Part shown: positions 9,646-18,170 of the stretch, piece after piece
How the letters are laid out: each line of letters begins with the position of its first letter
Position numbering within the stretch: the first letter of the stretch is position 1
Assembly: GCA_030426665.1 (NCBI GenBank)
Contig: JAUHYD010000002.1
Location: 303,687-367,686, forward strand
Direction: 5' to 3'
Source of the DNA: Bacteroidia bacterium
Lineage (GTDB): Bacteria; Bacteroidota; Bacteroidia; Chitinophagales; Chitinophagaceae
DNA length: 64,000 nucleotides
Translations under genes and position numbers: made by a program
The notes under the pieces: model-generated
The model's input: the letters and a program-made list of their open reading frames with translations, nothing else
The model's database searches: none
Told to the model about the DNA's origin: nothing

Positions 9646-9960
9646 AGGACTGTGCTTACTAACCCATCGTTAGTATAGCAAATGTCAGAAAAAAGATTTA
9701 TAAATTGAAATATAAATTTGGTTTATGCGATTCCGGTTGAAATGACATGGTGTTGATTTTGGTTGTTATTTCAGATAGCTTTATTTGAAATGCTGCGGTT
9801 AATTTGTTTAATATGTTTATTCGTTCAATAGTTTATGTGCCTGTTGTAATCTCTTGGAAATTAATAGTTTAAGATAACAGTATTATGTATTGTTATTTTT
9901 AGTAATTGTATTTTTTTTAAAAATCTTCACGGATGAAGCTATGTATAACATTTCATTAGT

Positions 9961-9968
9961 TAATTTTG
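9961..9968 (+). promoter_or_regulatory. Bacteroidota -7 promoter box (TAATTTTG) for bshB1
   Basis: Exact TAnnTTTG match 49 nt upstream of the bshB1 start. Confidence 0.5.
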
Positions 9969-10017
9969 CCGCGAACCGTATTGGATTAGTATTGTCGATA
10001 AATGTAATAACGGGCAG

Positions 10018-10758
10018 ATGGATATGAATAAATTACACATACTTGCTATAGCAACTCATCCGGATGATATTGAGTTAGGTTGTGCAGGTACGCTTATCAA
10101 GCATGTGAACGCCGGTCAAGCGGTTGGTATCTTGGATCTTACCGAAGGCGAGTTGGGGACAAGGGGTAGTGTAGCACTCAGGTACGAGGAAGCAAGGAAG
10201 GCGGCGGAAGTAATGGGTATTAAGGTGAGGGAGAATGCGCAAATGGCGGATGGCTTTTTTCGGAATGACGAGGAACATCAACGGAAGCTGATAACCTATA
10301 TTCGTCATTACCAGCCGGAGATAGTCATTGCGAATGCGCTTGAAGACAGACACCCTGACCATGGAAGGGGAGGGCGGCTGATAGCAGATGCCTGTTTTTT
10401 GTCGGGTTTGGCAAAGATAGAGACAAACAGGGATGGTGTGAATCAACAACCATGGAGACCAAAGCGTGTACTGCACATGATACAGGACAGACCTCTGAAA
10501 CCGGACTTTATTGTAGATATTTCCGAAACTTTTGAGGAGAAAATGGCCGCAATTCACTGTTATGGAAGCCAGTTTTACAGCGTAGATTCCTCTGAGCCGA
10601 TAACGTATATTGCTACCGGGAAGTTTATGGAAGATATTCGGTCTCGTGATGCATTACTCGGGAAGCACATTGGTGCAGCATACGGAGAAGGGTATATTTG
10701 TGAAAGCATTATTGGAATTAATGATTTGAATGCATTAGTTTTGCCTGAATTGCCATAG
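10018..10758 (+). CDS. bshB1: bacillithiol biosynthesis deacetylase BshB1
   Basis: A 246-residue PIG-L/LmbE-family zinc deacetylase. The metal and catalytic motif HPDD is at 14-17 and the second metal motif HPDH at 112-115. The segment EGELGTRGS (43-51) and the overall length fit the BshB1 subfamily, which removes the acetyl group from GlcNAc-malate during synthesis of the thiol bacillithiol. The protein is cytoplasmic. ATG codons at 10018 and 10024 are both possible starts; I use the first. It is monocistronic, with a promoter box at 9961. The other bacillithiol genes are not in this window. Confidence 0.9.
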   Translation: MDMNKLHILAIATHPDDIELGCAGTLIKHVNAGQAVGILDLTEGELGTRGSVALRYEEARKAAEVMGIKVRENAQMADGFFRNDEEHQRKLITYIRHYQPEIVIANALEDRHPDHGRGGRLIADACFLSGLAKIETNRDGVNQQPWRPKRVLHMIQDRPLKPDFIVDISETFEEKMAAIHCYGSQFYSVDSSEPITYIATGKFMEDIRSRDALLGKHIGAAYGEGYICESIIGINDLNALVLPELP

Positions 10759-10870
10759 GTGTTACTTTATTTGTGGCAGTAATAATCAGGGGTTACACAG
10801 AGAGTTTTCGGGGTATACTTTCGCAAACAATTTTTTTAATTTTTATTTTTTGTTTTTGATTTTTTCCCCT

Positions 10871-10878
10871 TACCTTTG
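10871..10878 (+). promoter_or_regulatory. Bacteroidota promoter (-7 box TACCTTTG) of the rpmB operon
   Basis: TACCTTTGCA directly follows a T-rich tract and lies 22 nt upstream of the rpmB ATG. It is the best promoter match in the window and suits a highly expressed ribosomal operon. Confidence 0.65.
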
Positions 10879-10900
10879 CAGTCCCAAAAAATTTATAATC

Positions 10901-11137
10901 ATGGCTCGTGTATGTCAGGTAACCGGAAAAAAACCAATAGTAGGGCATAAGGTTTCCTTCTCTAATAAAAAAGCAAAACGTCGTTTTTTGCCTAATTTAC
11001 AGACTAAGCGTTTCTTCTTTCCTGAAGAAGACCGTTGGATTACTTTGAAGTTGACTACTGACGCTGTTCGCACAATCAACAAAAACGGTTTGCTTGCTAC
11101 AGTCAAAGAACTTCGTGCTAAAGGTGTTACCGTATAA
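10901..11137 (+). CDS. rpmB: 50S ribosomal protein L28
   Basis: The 78-residue sequence starts [20 protein letters not shown] and matches L28 through the C-terminal basic region. L28 is a large-subunit protein. I chose ATG 10901 over an upstream in-frame start at 10850 because the promoter box at 10871-10878 lies between them and the family begins at MARVC or MSRVC. It is first in the operon rpmB-rpmG-DUF4295, an order characteristic of Bacteroidota. Confidence 0.98.
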   Translation: MARVCQVTGKKPIVGHKVSFSNKKAKRRFLPNLQTKRFFFPEEDRWITLKLTTDAVRTINKNGLLATVKELRAKGVTV

Positions 11138-11168
11138 TAATCAGTAAAGAAAAGTAAATATATCAAAA

Positions 11169-11351
11169 ATGGCAAAGAAAGGAAACCGCGTTCAGGTTAT
11201 AATGGAGTGCACCGAGCATAAGACTACAGGTCTTCCCGGTACAAGCCGCTACATTACTACCAAGAATAAGAAAACAACTACTGAACGCCTTGAACTGAAA
11301 AAGTATAACCCGATTTTAAAGAAGGTTACTGTTCATAAAGAAATTAAATAA
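11169..11351 (+). CDS. rpmG: 50S ribosomal protein L33
   Basis: A 60-residue protein, [17 protein letters not shown] at the start, with the L33 core [10 protein letters not shown] and LKKYNP. It lacks the CxxC pairs of zinc-binding L33 forms. It starts 31 nt after rpmB and is co-transcribed with it. Confidence 0.97.
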   Translation: MAKKGNRVQVIMECTEHKTTGLPGTSRYITTKNKKTTTERLELKKYNPILKKVTVHKEIK

Positions 11352-11371
11352 TCCGTTAAAATACTAAGCCA

Positions 11372-11545
11372 ATGGCAAAAGCAGCTAAAACCGCGATAAA
11401 GAAGGACCCGAAAGCAGCGGCAGATTCAAAGAATTACTCTAAAGTGATTAAGGCTGTACGCAGTCCTAAAACGGGTGCATATACTTTTAAAGAAGCTATG
11501 GTACACAAGGACAAGGTAAAAGACTTCCTTGCTAATACCAAGTAG
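11372..11545 (+). CDS. DUF4295 family small basic protein
   Basis: A 57-residue basic protein starting MAKAAKTAIKKDPKAAADSK and ending VKDFLANTK. It is the conserved third member of the Bacteroidota L28-L33 cluster, annotated as DUF4295. Its function is unknown; position and charge suggest a ribosome-associated protein (inference). It starts 20 nt after rpmG, and a terminator follows at 11597. Confidence 0.92.
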   Translation: MAKAAKTAIKKDPKAAADSKNYSKVIKAVRSPKTGAYTFKEAMVHKDKVKDFLANTK

Positions 11546-11596
11546 CAGCCCCTCTGAGCCTAAGACCATGACTTAGGACTTATAAACATACTACAC

Positions 11597-11623
11597 AAGC
11601 CACTCATATCGGGTGGCTTTTTT
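11597..11623 (+). terminator. intrinsic terminator of the rpmB operon
   Basis: Stem AAGCCAC pairs with GTGGCTT at 11613-11619, followed by T-rich sequence to 11623. Confidence 0.8.
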
Positions 11624-11655
11624 AGCGATATCAAAACTCGTTTCATTCATTAACA

Positions 11656-12267
11656 ATGAATAATACGCTCTTAGTTATATTACCTCTTTTGTCTGCTATT
11701 GTTGCCTGGTTAACCGCCCGGTTGCTGCTATTCATGACAATGTATCCTGTTATTCCTGTAAAAGTCGCCGGAATCACTTTTCAGGGCTATGTGTTCAAAC
11801 AGAAAAAGATAATTGCTTCCCGTGTTGCTGCCGAGGTTGTAAACGAATTGAAGGTCGCAAGTGGTGGCAATTTGGTGGCCATTGGTGGTAATTCTATGGA
11901 CGAGTTAAATCCGCTTATCGAGGAGCATATAGATACATTCCTTACAATCAAGCTGACAGAGAAGTTGCCGGTTATAGCATCATTTGTTGGTGAGAGTACA
12001 ATGAAGAAGTTGAAAGTCGGAATGATGGAAGAAATAGAGTTGCTATTGCCCGACGTCATTTCTAAGTACACAACCTCTCTTACAACAAATCCATCTTTGC
12101 AGGGGAAGCTGACTGAGTTAATCGCCAATTATCCGGAAAGCAAAGTCGAAAATATGTTTGCTCCCGCATTCAGAAAGTCATTGACTAAAATACCGTTGCT
12201 CTTTGCCTTTATGGGCGGAATGATAGGATGTATCGCGGCTATTGCACTTTATTTTTTGCAGCAATAA
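11656..12267 (+). CDS. DUF445-like membrane protein
   Basis: The 203-residue protein has a hydrophobic segment at each end (about 5-35 and 182-201) and a soluble middle. The segment MTMYPVIPVKVAGITFQGYVF resembles DUF445/YheB-type proteins, where a short motif follows the first membrane segment. Members are inner-membrane proteins of unknown function. It is probably its own transcription unit, since the rpmB operon terminator lies just upstream. It converges on prfC, and I see no strong terminator in the 87-bp gap. Confidence 0.72.
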   Translation: MNNTLLVILPLLSAIVAWLTARLLLFMTMYPVIPVKVAGITFQGYVFKQKKIIASRVAAEVVNELKVASGGNLVAIGGNSMDELNPLIEEHIDTFLTIKLTEKLPVIASFVGESTMKKLKVGMMEEIELLLPDVISKYTTSLTTNPSLQGKLTELIANYPESKVENMFAPAFRKSLTKIPLLFAFMGGMIGCIAAIALYFLQQ

Positions 12268-12354
12268 CTATTCGGAGGTAGTGTACAATTCCTGACCCTA
12301 ACCACAAGGAGTATGATTAATCCTAATTCCCAATAGCCAAATAGCGCAATTCCT

Positions 12355-13947
12355 TTATTTTGCCATAGCGGTTTTGAATTCTGATGTAAAGTGGAACTCT
12401 ATGTCAGGATTGTTTTGACGTTCTGTGTTCAGGAACCATTCACTTTGCGCCAGATACACCAGATTGCCATCTTTGTCCTCCATAACGTTGTTTTGTTTAA
12501 ATCGGACAAAGTCATCTATCTTCTTTTTATCGCCGGTTATCCAGCAGGCTTTATAGAATGACAGTGGCGTGAAAGCGCAGGCTGCACCATATTCCTGCAG
12601 CAGACGGTATTGAATAACTTCAAACTGTAACTCTCCCACACAGCCGATAATCTTTCTGTTGCCGCCATGCTGAGTGAAAAGCTGAGCAACTCCCTCGTCG
12701 GTAAGCTGCTGAATACCTTTTTCCAGCTGCTTGGTTTTCATAGGGTCTTTATTCACTAATTCTTTGAATATCTCCGGTGAGAATGTCGGAATACCTGTGA
12801 ACTGCATTATTTCTCCCTGAGTAAGTGTATCTCCAATCTTGAAGGTACCGGTATCAAAAAGACCAACTACATCGCCGGGGTATGCCTCTTCGATTATGTC
12901 TTTTTCCCGAGCCATAAACGAGTAGGGATTGCTAAAACGTATGTCCTTGCCTATACGAGTGTGCTTATAGTATGTATTGCGTGCAAACTTTCCGGAGCAA
13001 ACTCTTAGAAATGCAATTCGGTCTCTATGTCTTGGGTCAAGGTTTGCATGTATTTTGAAGATAAAGCCCGTAAATTTCGGCTCGTCGGGTGATACATGGC
13101 GGACATCTGTATCTCGACCTTGTGGGGGAGGTGCGATGCGGATGAAGGTATCTAATAGTTCCTTGACACCAAAATTGTTAACCGCACTACCAAAGAACAC
13201 AGGTGCTGTTGATCCGTCGAGGTAGCTGGCAACATCAAGTTCTCCGTATACGCCATCAAGCAGCTCTACGTCTTCTCTCAATTGGTCTGCATCTCTTTTC
13301 CCGACTTTTGCATCTAATAAGCTATCATTAATGTCTTTAATAGGGATAGAGTTCTCTTCGTTCGACTTCTGGTTTGCGGTAAATAGGTTCAGGCTTTTGT
13401 TGTGCAGGTTGTATACACCTTTAAACTCTTTACCCATATTAATTGGCCATGACATAGGGTGCAAAGAAAGCTTCAGCTCTTTTTCTATCTCATCCAGCAA
13501 ATCGAAAGGATACTTGCCATCGCGGTCCATTTTGTTCACAAACACAATGACCGGAGTATCTCTCATCCTACACACCTCTACCAGTTTTCGAGTCTGATCT
13601 TCCACACCGTTTACGCTGTCTATCACCAATATTACACTATCTACTGCAGTAAGTGTACGATAGGTATCCTCTGCAAAGTCTTTGTGACCGGGGGTGTCCA
13701 GAAGGTTAATGAGTATATCATCATAAGCAAAGCTCATTACAGATGTAGCAACAGAGATACCTCTCTGACGCTCTATATCCATAAAGTCACTTGTTGCATG
13801 CTTCTTTATTTTATTGCTTTTTACAGCACCTGCCACCTGAATGGCACCACCAAACAATAGTAATTTTTCGGTAAGCGTTGTCTTACCCGCATCCGGGTGA
13901 GATATAATGGCAAACGTGCGCCGTTGCGCAATTTCTTTTTCGTTCAT
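12355..13947 (-). CDS. prfC: peptide chain release factor 3
   Basis: A 530-residue translational GTPase that recycles RF1/RF2 after termination. Visible motifs are P-loop HPDAGKTT (about 17-24), the switch region [16 protein letters not shown] and NKMD, then domain II and the RF3 C-terminal domain ([14 protein letters not shown]). The frame extends upstream to 14007, but I place the start at ATG 13947: the protein then begins [21 protein letters not shown] like the family, and a TACCTTTG promoter box at 13963-13970 lies inside the longer version. Confidence 0.96.
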   Translation of the reverse strand: MNEKEIAQRRTFAIISHPDAGKTTLTEKLLLFGGAIQVAGAVKSNKIKKHATSDFMDIERQRGISVATSVMSFAYDDILINLLDTPGHKDFAEDTYRTLTAVDSVILVIDSVNGVEDQTRKLVEVCRMRDTPVIVFVNKMDRDGKYPFDLLDEIEKELKLSLHPMSWPINMGKEFKGVYNLHNKSLNLFTANQKSNEENSIPIKDINDSLLDAKVGKRDADQLREDVELLDGVYGELDVASYLDGSTAPVFFGSAVNNFGVKELLDTFIRIAPPPQGRDTDVRHVSPDEPKFTGFIFKIHANLDPRHRDRIAFLRVCSGKFARNTYYKHTRIGKDIRFSNPYSFMAREKDIIEEAYPGDVVGLFDTGTFKIGDTLTQGEIMQFTGIPTFSPEIFKELVNKDPMKTKQLEKGIQQLTDEGVAQLFTQHGGNRKIIGCVGELQFEVIQYRLLQEYGAACAFTPLSFYKACWITGDKKKIDDFVRFKQNNVMEDKDGNLVYLAQSEWFLNTERQNNPDIEFHFTSEFKTAMAK

Positions 13948-13962
13948 ATCTGTAAAAGGGGG

Positions 13963-13970
13963 CAAAGGTA
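13963..13970 (-). promoter_or_regulatory. Bacteroidota -7 promoter box (TACCTTTG) for prfC
   Basis: On the minus strand TACCTTTG ends 15 nt before the prfC ATG at 13947. It supports the shorter start. Confidence 0.55.
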
Positions 13971-14107
13971 AGGAATTTTGGTGGCGGGATATCCAACTAT
14001 GATTCACAAGAAATCCTTTGTCTTTTCAACATGTTGATGACCACCTCTGAATTATTGCAAACTTTTTCGCTTAATTGTCAGGTGTTATTTATTGAACTGT
14101 AATTGCC

Positions 14108-14851
14108 TTATTTATTTTTTCCCTTTTTCGATTTTTCTAGCATCTTTTTTGTCATGTCGCTCAAGCCGAATAGACTTTGCTCTTCTTTAAGTACTTGCTC
14201 TATATTGAAGTAGACGCCTTCAAGGTCATAGTCATTTTCTTTAACCGTTAGATAGTCGCATGAATTGATAAGAGATTGTGACCCACCATAATCGAGGCCT
14301 GAAAGGTATACAAACGTATATTCATCTGATACAGAGCCAATATGAAAAGCCGTCTGTTCCGTTCTTCCGTCTCCTGTACCTGCAATTACCCGCATCAGAC
14401 CACTAACCATGTATCGATAAGATTCAGCTTCAGATAGCTTCTGGTAGTTAAGCAAAGCATACAAGCGGTTGGCTGTCCTTATATCAAAAGGCTTTTCCTT
14501 ATGGATAGCCAGATAGTACTTGGTGAGTCTTCGTCTATCCTCATCGGTGACGGTATCTAATTTATATATTGCATTAATCGAGTCGGTGTATTTTGATTGT
14601 TTGAATGACGATTCCATTCCCTTTTGGAAAAATCTACCATAGTATAAAAGGTGCAATTCCCGAAGCGTCAGTGTCGTGTCATTGCTCATATATCGCTTCA
14701 ATAGCGTAGGGTAGAAGTAGGCACTTTTATCGTTATTGGTTATGGTCTCTATCTCTTCATAATCGGGAGGGACAATTTTCCGCGTTTCTTGAGCAGACGT
14801 ACTGAGGCATAGTGCAAATAGCATTATCAGAACGGGCATAAATCGGTACAT
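14108..14851 (-). CDS. DUF4919 domain-containing secreted protein
   Basis: From ATG 14851 the product is 247 residues with a signal peptide (MYRFMPVLIMLFALCLSTSAQ). The mature part matches DUF4919: FYPTLLKRYMSNDTTLTLRELHLLYYG, an ENPFD-like KPFDIRTANRLY helical region, GDGRTEQTAFHI, and a final YFNIEQVL. Function is unknown. An upstream in-frame start at 14926 would put 25 charged residues ahead of the signal peptide, so I prefer 14851. The gene lies downstream of holB on the same strand. Confidence 0.85.
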   Translation of the reverse strand: MYRFMPVLIMLFALCLSTSAQETRKIVPPDYEEIETITNNDKSAYFYPTLLKRYMSNDTTLTLRELHLLYYGRFFQKGMESSFKQSKYTDSINAIYKLDTVTDEDRRRLTKYYLAIHKEKPFDIRTANRLYALLNYQKLSEAESYRYMVSGLMRVIAGTGDGRTEQTAFHIGSVSDEYTFVYLSGLDYGGSQSLINSCDYLTVKENDYDLEGVYFNIEQVLKEEQSLFGLSDMTKKMLEKSKKGKNK

Positions 14852-14986
14852 AAGGTGAAGTTTTTTACGAATATACCAATTTAGTTTATTCGTTGTAACT
14901 CCGGAATTGCGACAATTTTCCGGCAATGACTGGAGTCAAACCGGGACTAAGTGAGTCAAGGGCTCTTGAAACTCCTCCGGGGAAAC

Positions 14987-16120
14987 TTATACGTCAATTT
15001 TTCTTCTCAATACGATATACTGTATGCGTAACAGAAGGGCATGCAGTTGTGTTCTTCCGTGGGCATTACGCTCTATGAAGTACATTGTGTCAGATAGGCT
15101 GTCTATGATTTTTCCCATTCCTTCAAACGAAACATTGGTATTGGCGAGTTTCGTTACAAATTCCGCTTCGGCTTCAGGAAGGTTTACCGCGGTCCCCGGC
15201 ATATAACGCGCCTTAATAGCGTGCTCCATTAGTTGAATGATATAGTGGAGCAGGTTTTTTTGTTGCTCTCGCCCGGTCTTTGACCACTCCTCTGCGAATT
15301 TTGACATACCCACGCCATCGTTGGTAAACACCACGTTAAACAGCTGCTTTACACTTGGGAATAGGTCATTCTCCGCGTGTTGCAGTAGTTTCAATGCTTC
15401 TGCGTAGCTGCCCATTGCTATGTGGGCAATCTGTGATGCCTTTTTGGGGTCGGTAAGCGAGCGCATCACCAATGCCTCGGCAATATCGCCGGGACTTATG
15501 GGGCTAAGGCGTATTTCCTGGGTTCTTGAAAGGATGGTAGCCAGTATATCCTCTTTATTTTCAGCCACGAATATGATAATTGTGTCTTGTGGCGGTTCTT
15601 CTATCACTTTCAGTAATATGTTTCCTTCCTTCCCCAGATACTCGGGTCGCCACATAATCAGTACCTTCTTTTTGCCTTCGTATGCCTTCAGGTAAAGGTG
15701 TTCTATGATATCCCGACACTCTTCAGCCGTAATATTACCTTGTTTGTTTTCTGCATTGATGTACTGCAACCAGTCATAAGTAGTACCGTATGGAGACTGT
15801 CTTACAAACTCTCTGAACTCCTGCATATGCAGGCGACTCATGGGCTTCACGTTTGACTTGTGCGAAATTGAAGGAAAACTAAGATGCAGGTCCGCATGTT
15901 CCAGTCGTGCTACCTTGCTACAACCGGCACATTTGCCACATGAGTCAGATTCGGTCTTGTTTTCGCAAAACACATACTGGGCGAAAGCCAGCGCAAAGGG
16001 AAGTCCCCCCACGCCTTCCGCACCTGTCACCAACAGCGCGTGTGGAAGCGTATTGTGCGACCACATTTGTAATACTCCCGCTTTTGCTCCCTGCTGACCT
16101 ACTACGTTACTGAAATTCAA
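14987..16120 (-). CDS. holB: DNA polymerase III delta' subunit
   Basis: A 377-residue clamp-loader subunit. The start is TTG at 16120, chosen because the family begins M-x-F-x-x-V-x-G-Q and residues 1-10 here read so. The zinc-binding CGKCAGC (Cys61, 64 and 67) and the AAA+ core are present, with VIEEPPQDTIIIFVAE and SRTQEIRL. The P-loop is degenerate (GAEGVGGLPF, with the Lys and Thr replaced by Gly and Leu), which fits delta' acting as a non-ATP-hydrolysing stator. Distance to the divergent anmK is about 180 bp. Confidence 0.9.
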   Translation of the reverse strand: MNFSNVVGQQGAKAGVLQMWSHNTLPHALLVTGAEGVGGLPFALAFAQYVFCENKTESDSCGKCAGCSKVARLEHADLHLSFPSISHKSNVKPMSRLHMQEFREFVRQSPYGTTYDWLQYINAENKQGNITAEECRDIIEHLYLKAYEGKKKVLIMWRPEYLGKEGNILLKVIEEPPQDTIIIFVAENKEDILATILSRTQEIRLSPISPGDIAEALVMRSLTDPKKASQIAHIAMGSYAEALKLLQHAENDLFPSVKQLFNVVFTNDGVGMSKFAEEWSKTGREQQKNLLHYIIQLMEHAIKARYMPGTAVNLPEAEAEFVTKLANTNVSFEGMGKIIDSLSDTMYFIERNAHGRTQLHALLLRIQYIVLRRKIDV

Positions 16121-16291
16121 AGCTAAATACTTGTTGTGAAAAGCAAAGTCGCTGACACAGTGGCAAATCTACTCAAGAACTGATTATCGAGCAACAGCAG
16201 ATGAGTGGAAGTTTGCATTTCGGTATTGGTATAATGAGGCAAGGCCGTGCTTCTTTTATCTGGACCTGTTTTAATTGGCGCAATCAATTCC

Positions 16292-16299
16292 TACTTTTG
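16292..16299 (+). promoter_or_regulatory. Bacteroidota -7 promoter box (TACTTTTG) for anmK
   Basis: Exact TAnnTTTG match, with only 4 nt between it and the anmK ATG at 16304. If used, the transcript would be leaderless or nearly so. Confidence 0.45.
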
Positions 16300-16303
16300 C
16301 GAC

Positions 16304-17383
16304 ATGGTTTACAAGGTTATTGGATTGATGTCGGGTAGTTCCTTAGATGGGTTAGATATTGCGTATGTGCAATTGGAGTATGTACGTGGCAAGTGGGGGT
16401 ATAACGTCCTGGAAGCAGAATGCATTGCATATAGCGATGCCTGGCAAAATGACTTAAAGCATGCCCATGATAGAACAGTAGGTGATTTTCTGAAGTTGCA
16501 CACTGCCTACGGCAGGTATCTCGGTACCTCCGTTCGGGAGTTTATGACGCGTCACGACCTCGAACATAAAGTGCATTTTATAGCCTCCCACGGGCATACG
16601 GTAATTCATGAGCCGGCTTCGCAGACAACCGGGCAGATAGGCGACGGTGCTTCCATTGCCGCTATAGTTGGGTTGCCGGTTATTAGCGACCTGCGTTTAA
16701 TGGATATGGCGTATGGTGGGCAGGGGGCACCTATAGTGCCGATAGGTGATAAATTGTTGTTTGCAGATTACGATTACTTACTGAATATTGGTGGTATCGC
16801 TAATGTGACGATACAAGGAGATAAGCCCATCGCATTTGATGTTTGTCCTGCAAATCAGGTTCTTAATGCACTGGCACATAGAGACGGGAATCAAATGGAT
16901 TTGGGTGGCGCAGGTGCAGCGCAGGGTAAGTTATTGACTGACCTGTTAGAAAAAATGAATAATCATGAGTATTACAGAAGGGTTGCTCCTAAGTCTTTAA
17001 GTAATGAGGCTGCCATGCATCTGCTGATGCCATTACTGGCCGAAACCGGTCATAGCAATGCAGACTTGTTGCATACTGTATGCACACATATAGCGGCACA
17101 GGTAGCAAAAGCTGTTCAACCCTATAGCGATGGTAAGCCTTCCTCCAGAATGTTGGTGACTGGTGGCGGAGCGCACAACACTTTCCTTATAACGGAGCTT
17201 CAAAGCCACCTGAATATGCAAAATGTTGAAGTGGTCGTACCCGATGCGGAGACGGTTAATTACAAAGAGGCTGTTGTTATGGCGCTGATAGGGGCGCTTA
17301 GATGGAGAGAGGAAGTAAATGTAATTAGCAGTGTTACCGGCGCCAGTCAAGACAGCATTGGTGGCGCCCTTTGGTTGCCGTGA
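16304..17383 (+). CDS. anmK: anhydro-N-acetylmuramic acid kinase
   Basis: A 359-residue ASKHA-fold kinase that phosphorylates 1,6-anhydro-MurNAc during cell-wall recycling. Diagnostic segments are GLMSGSSLDGLD (7-18), SHGHTVIHEP, GDGASIA, DLRLMDMAYGGQGAPIVP, LNIGGIANVT, FDVCPANQVLNALA and VTGGGAHN. The frame extends to 16247, but the family start at MVYKVIGLMSG and the promoter box just ahead of 16304 favour the internal ATG. Cytoplasmic. Confidence 0.95.
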   Translation: MVYKVIGLMSGSSLDGLDIAYVQLEYVRGKWGYNVLEAECIAYSDAWQNDLKHAHDRTVGDFLKLHTAYGRYLGTSVREFMTRHDLEHKVHFIASHGHTVIHEPASQTTGQIGDGASIAAIVGLPVISDLRLMDMAYGGQGAPIVPIGDKLLFADYDYLLNIGGIANVTIQGDKPIAFDVCPANQVLNALAHRDGNQMDLGGAGAAQGKLLTDLLEKMNNHEYYRRVAPKSLSNEAAMHLLMPLLAETGHSNADLLHTVCTHIAAQVAKAVQPYSDGKPSSRMLVTGGGAHNTFLITELQSHLNMQNVEVVVPDAETVNYKEAVVMALIGALRWREEVNVISSVTGASQDSIGGALWLP

Positions 17384-17419
17384 TAGTTGCGTGAAGTTTA
17401 TTTTTATATCGATATAAAA

Positions 17420-17450
17420 AATGAGCAGCCGTTTTAGCTGCTCATTATTT
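17420..17450. terminator. bidirectional hairpin terminator
   Basis: A perfect 10-bp stem AATGAGCAGC paired with GCTGCTCATT (17437-17446) with T- and A-rich flanks on both sides, between the convergent anmK and carbonic anhydrase genes. Confidence 0.8.
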
Positions 17451-17474
17451 TATTACGGTCGTTGGTCAACAATG

Positions 17475-18110
17475 TTATTCTTCAAATTTGTATACCGATG
17501 GCAATTCATCTGCACTCTTGAAGCTCACATCTAAATCTCTGATAATGCCGTCGCTTAAATCATAGACCCAGCCGTGAATATGAAGGGGTTGGTGGTTTTT
17601 CCAGGCATTTTGTACGATTGACGTTTTGCCAAGGTCATACACTTGTTCTATTACATTGAGTTCTACAAATCTATTAGCACGTAGCGTAATGTCTTCAATC
17701 GATTCTATTTCATGTCTGTGGTTTTTATAGACGTCTTTAATGTTTCTTAACCAGTTGTCAATAAGGCCGTATTGTTTATTACCCATTGCCGCCAATACGC
17801 CACCGCAGCCATAGTGTCCGCAGACTATTATGTGCTTTACTTTAAGTACTTCAACAGCGTACGACAATACACTTAGCATATTCATATCGCTATGTACTAC
17901 CATGTTAGCAATGTTTCTGTGTACAAACATTTCTCCCGGCTTGGTTCCGGTCACTTCATTAGCCGGAACACGACTGTCTGAGCAGCCTATCCATAGGTAT
18001 TCAGGGGTTTGTCCTTTCGATAATTTCTCGAAATAATGAGGGTCTAACTTTAAGTGTTCCGATACCCAGTTTTTATTGTTTTCTAATAGTCTGTTATACG
18101 ACTTTTCCAT
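17475..18110 (-). CDS. beta-class carbonic anhydrase
   Basis: A 211-residue zinc enzyme interconverting CO2 and bicarbonate. Zinc ligands and catalytic residues are visible: CSDSRVPANE (Cys43, Asp45, Arg47) and CGHYGCGG (His99, Cys102). It is cytoplasmic. It starts 60 bp after the end of the SulP transporter on the same strand. Such SulP-carbonic anhydrase pairs are taken as bicarbonate uptake and conversion systems, so the two probably act together. Confidence 0.94.
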   Translation of the reverse strand: MEKSYNRLLENNKNWVSEHLKLDPHYFEKLSKGQTPEYLWIGCSDSRVPANEVTGTKPGEMFVHRNIANMVVHSDMNMLSVLSYAVEVLKVKHIIVCGHYGCGGVLAAMGNKQYGLIDNWLRNIKDVYKNHRHEIESIEDITLRANRFVELNVIEQVYDLGKTSIVQNAWKNHQPLHIHGWVYDLSDGIIRDLDVSFKSADELPSVYKFEE

Positions 18111-18170
18111 TTTTATGTTATTGTAAGTATTGTGAAAATTGATAAAATTCTGATAGAGTTGATTGATTTG

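Larger units (their letters stand above)
9503..10017. other. 515-bp gene-free region with structured elements
   Basis: An AT-rich region between divergent genes. It holds two adjacent hairpins (9618-9645 and 9657-9675) and a TAATTTTG box at 9961-9968 ahead of bshB1. No credible reading frame was found. Confidence 0.5.

Noticed and set aside
13948..14007. N-terminal extension of RF3
   Set aside because: A TACCTTTG box is inside it, and RF3 proteins begin close to the P-loop.
16113..16125. Promoter box TAGCTTTG overlapping the holB TTG start
   Set aside because: A transcript from it would start inside the coding sequence; most likely a chance match.
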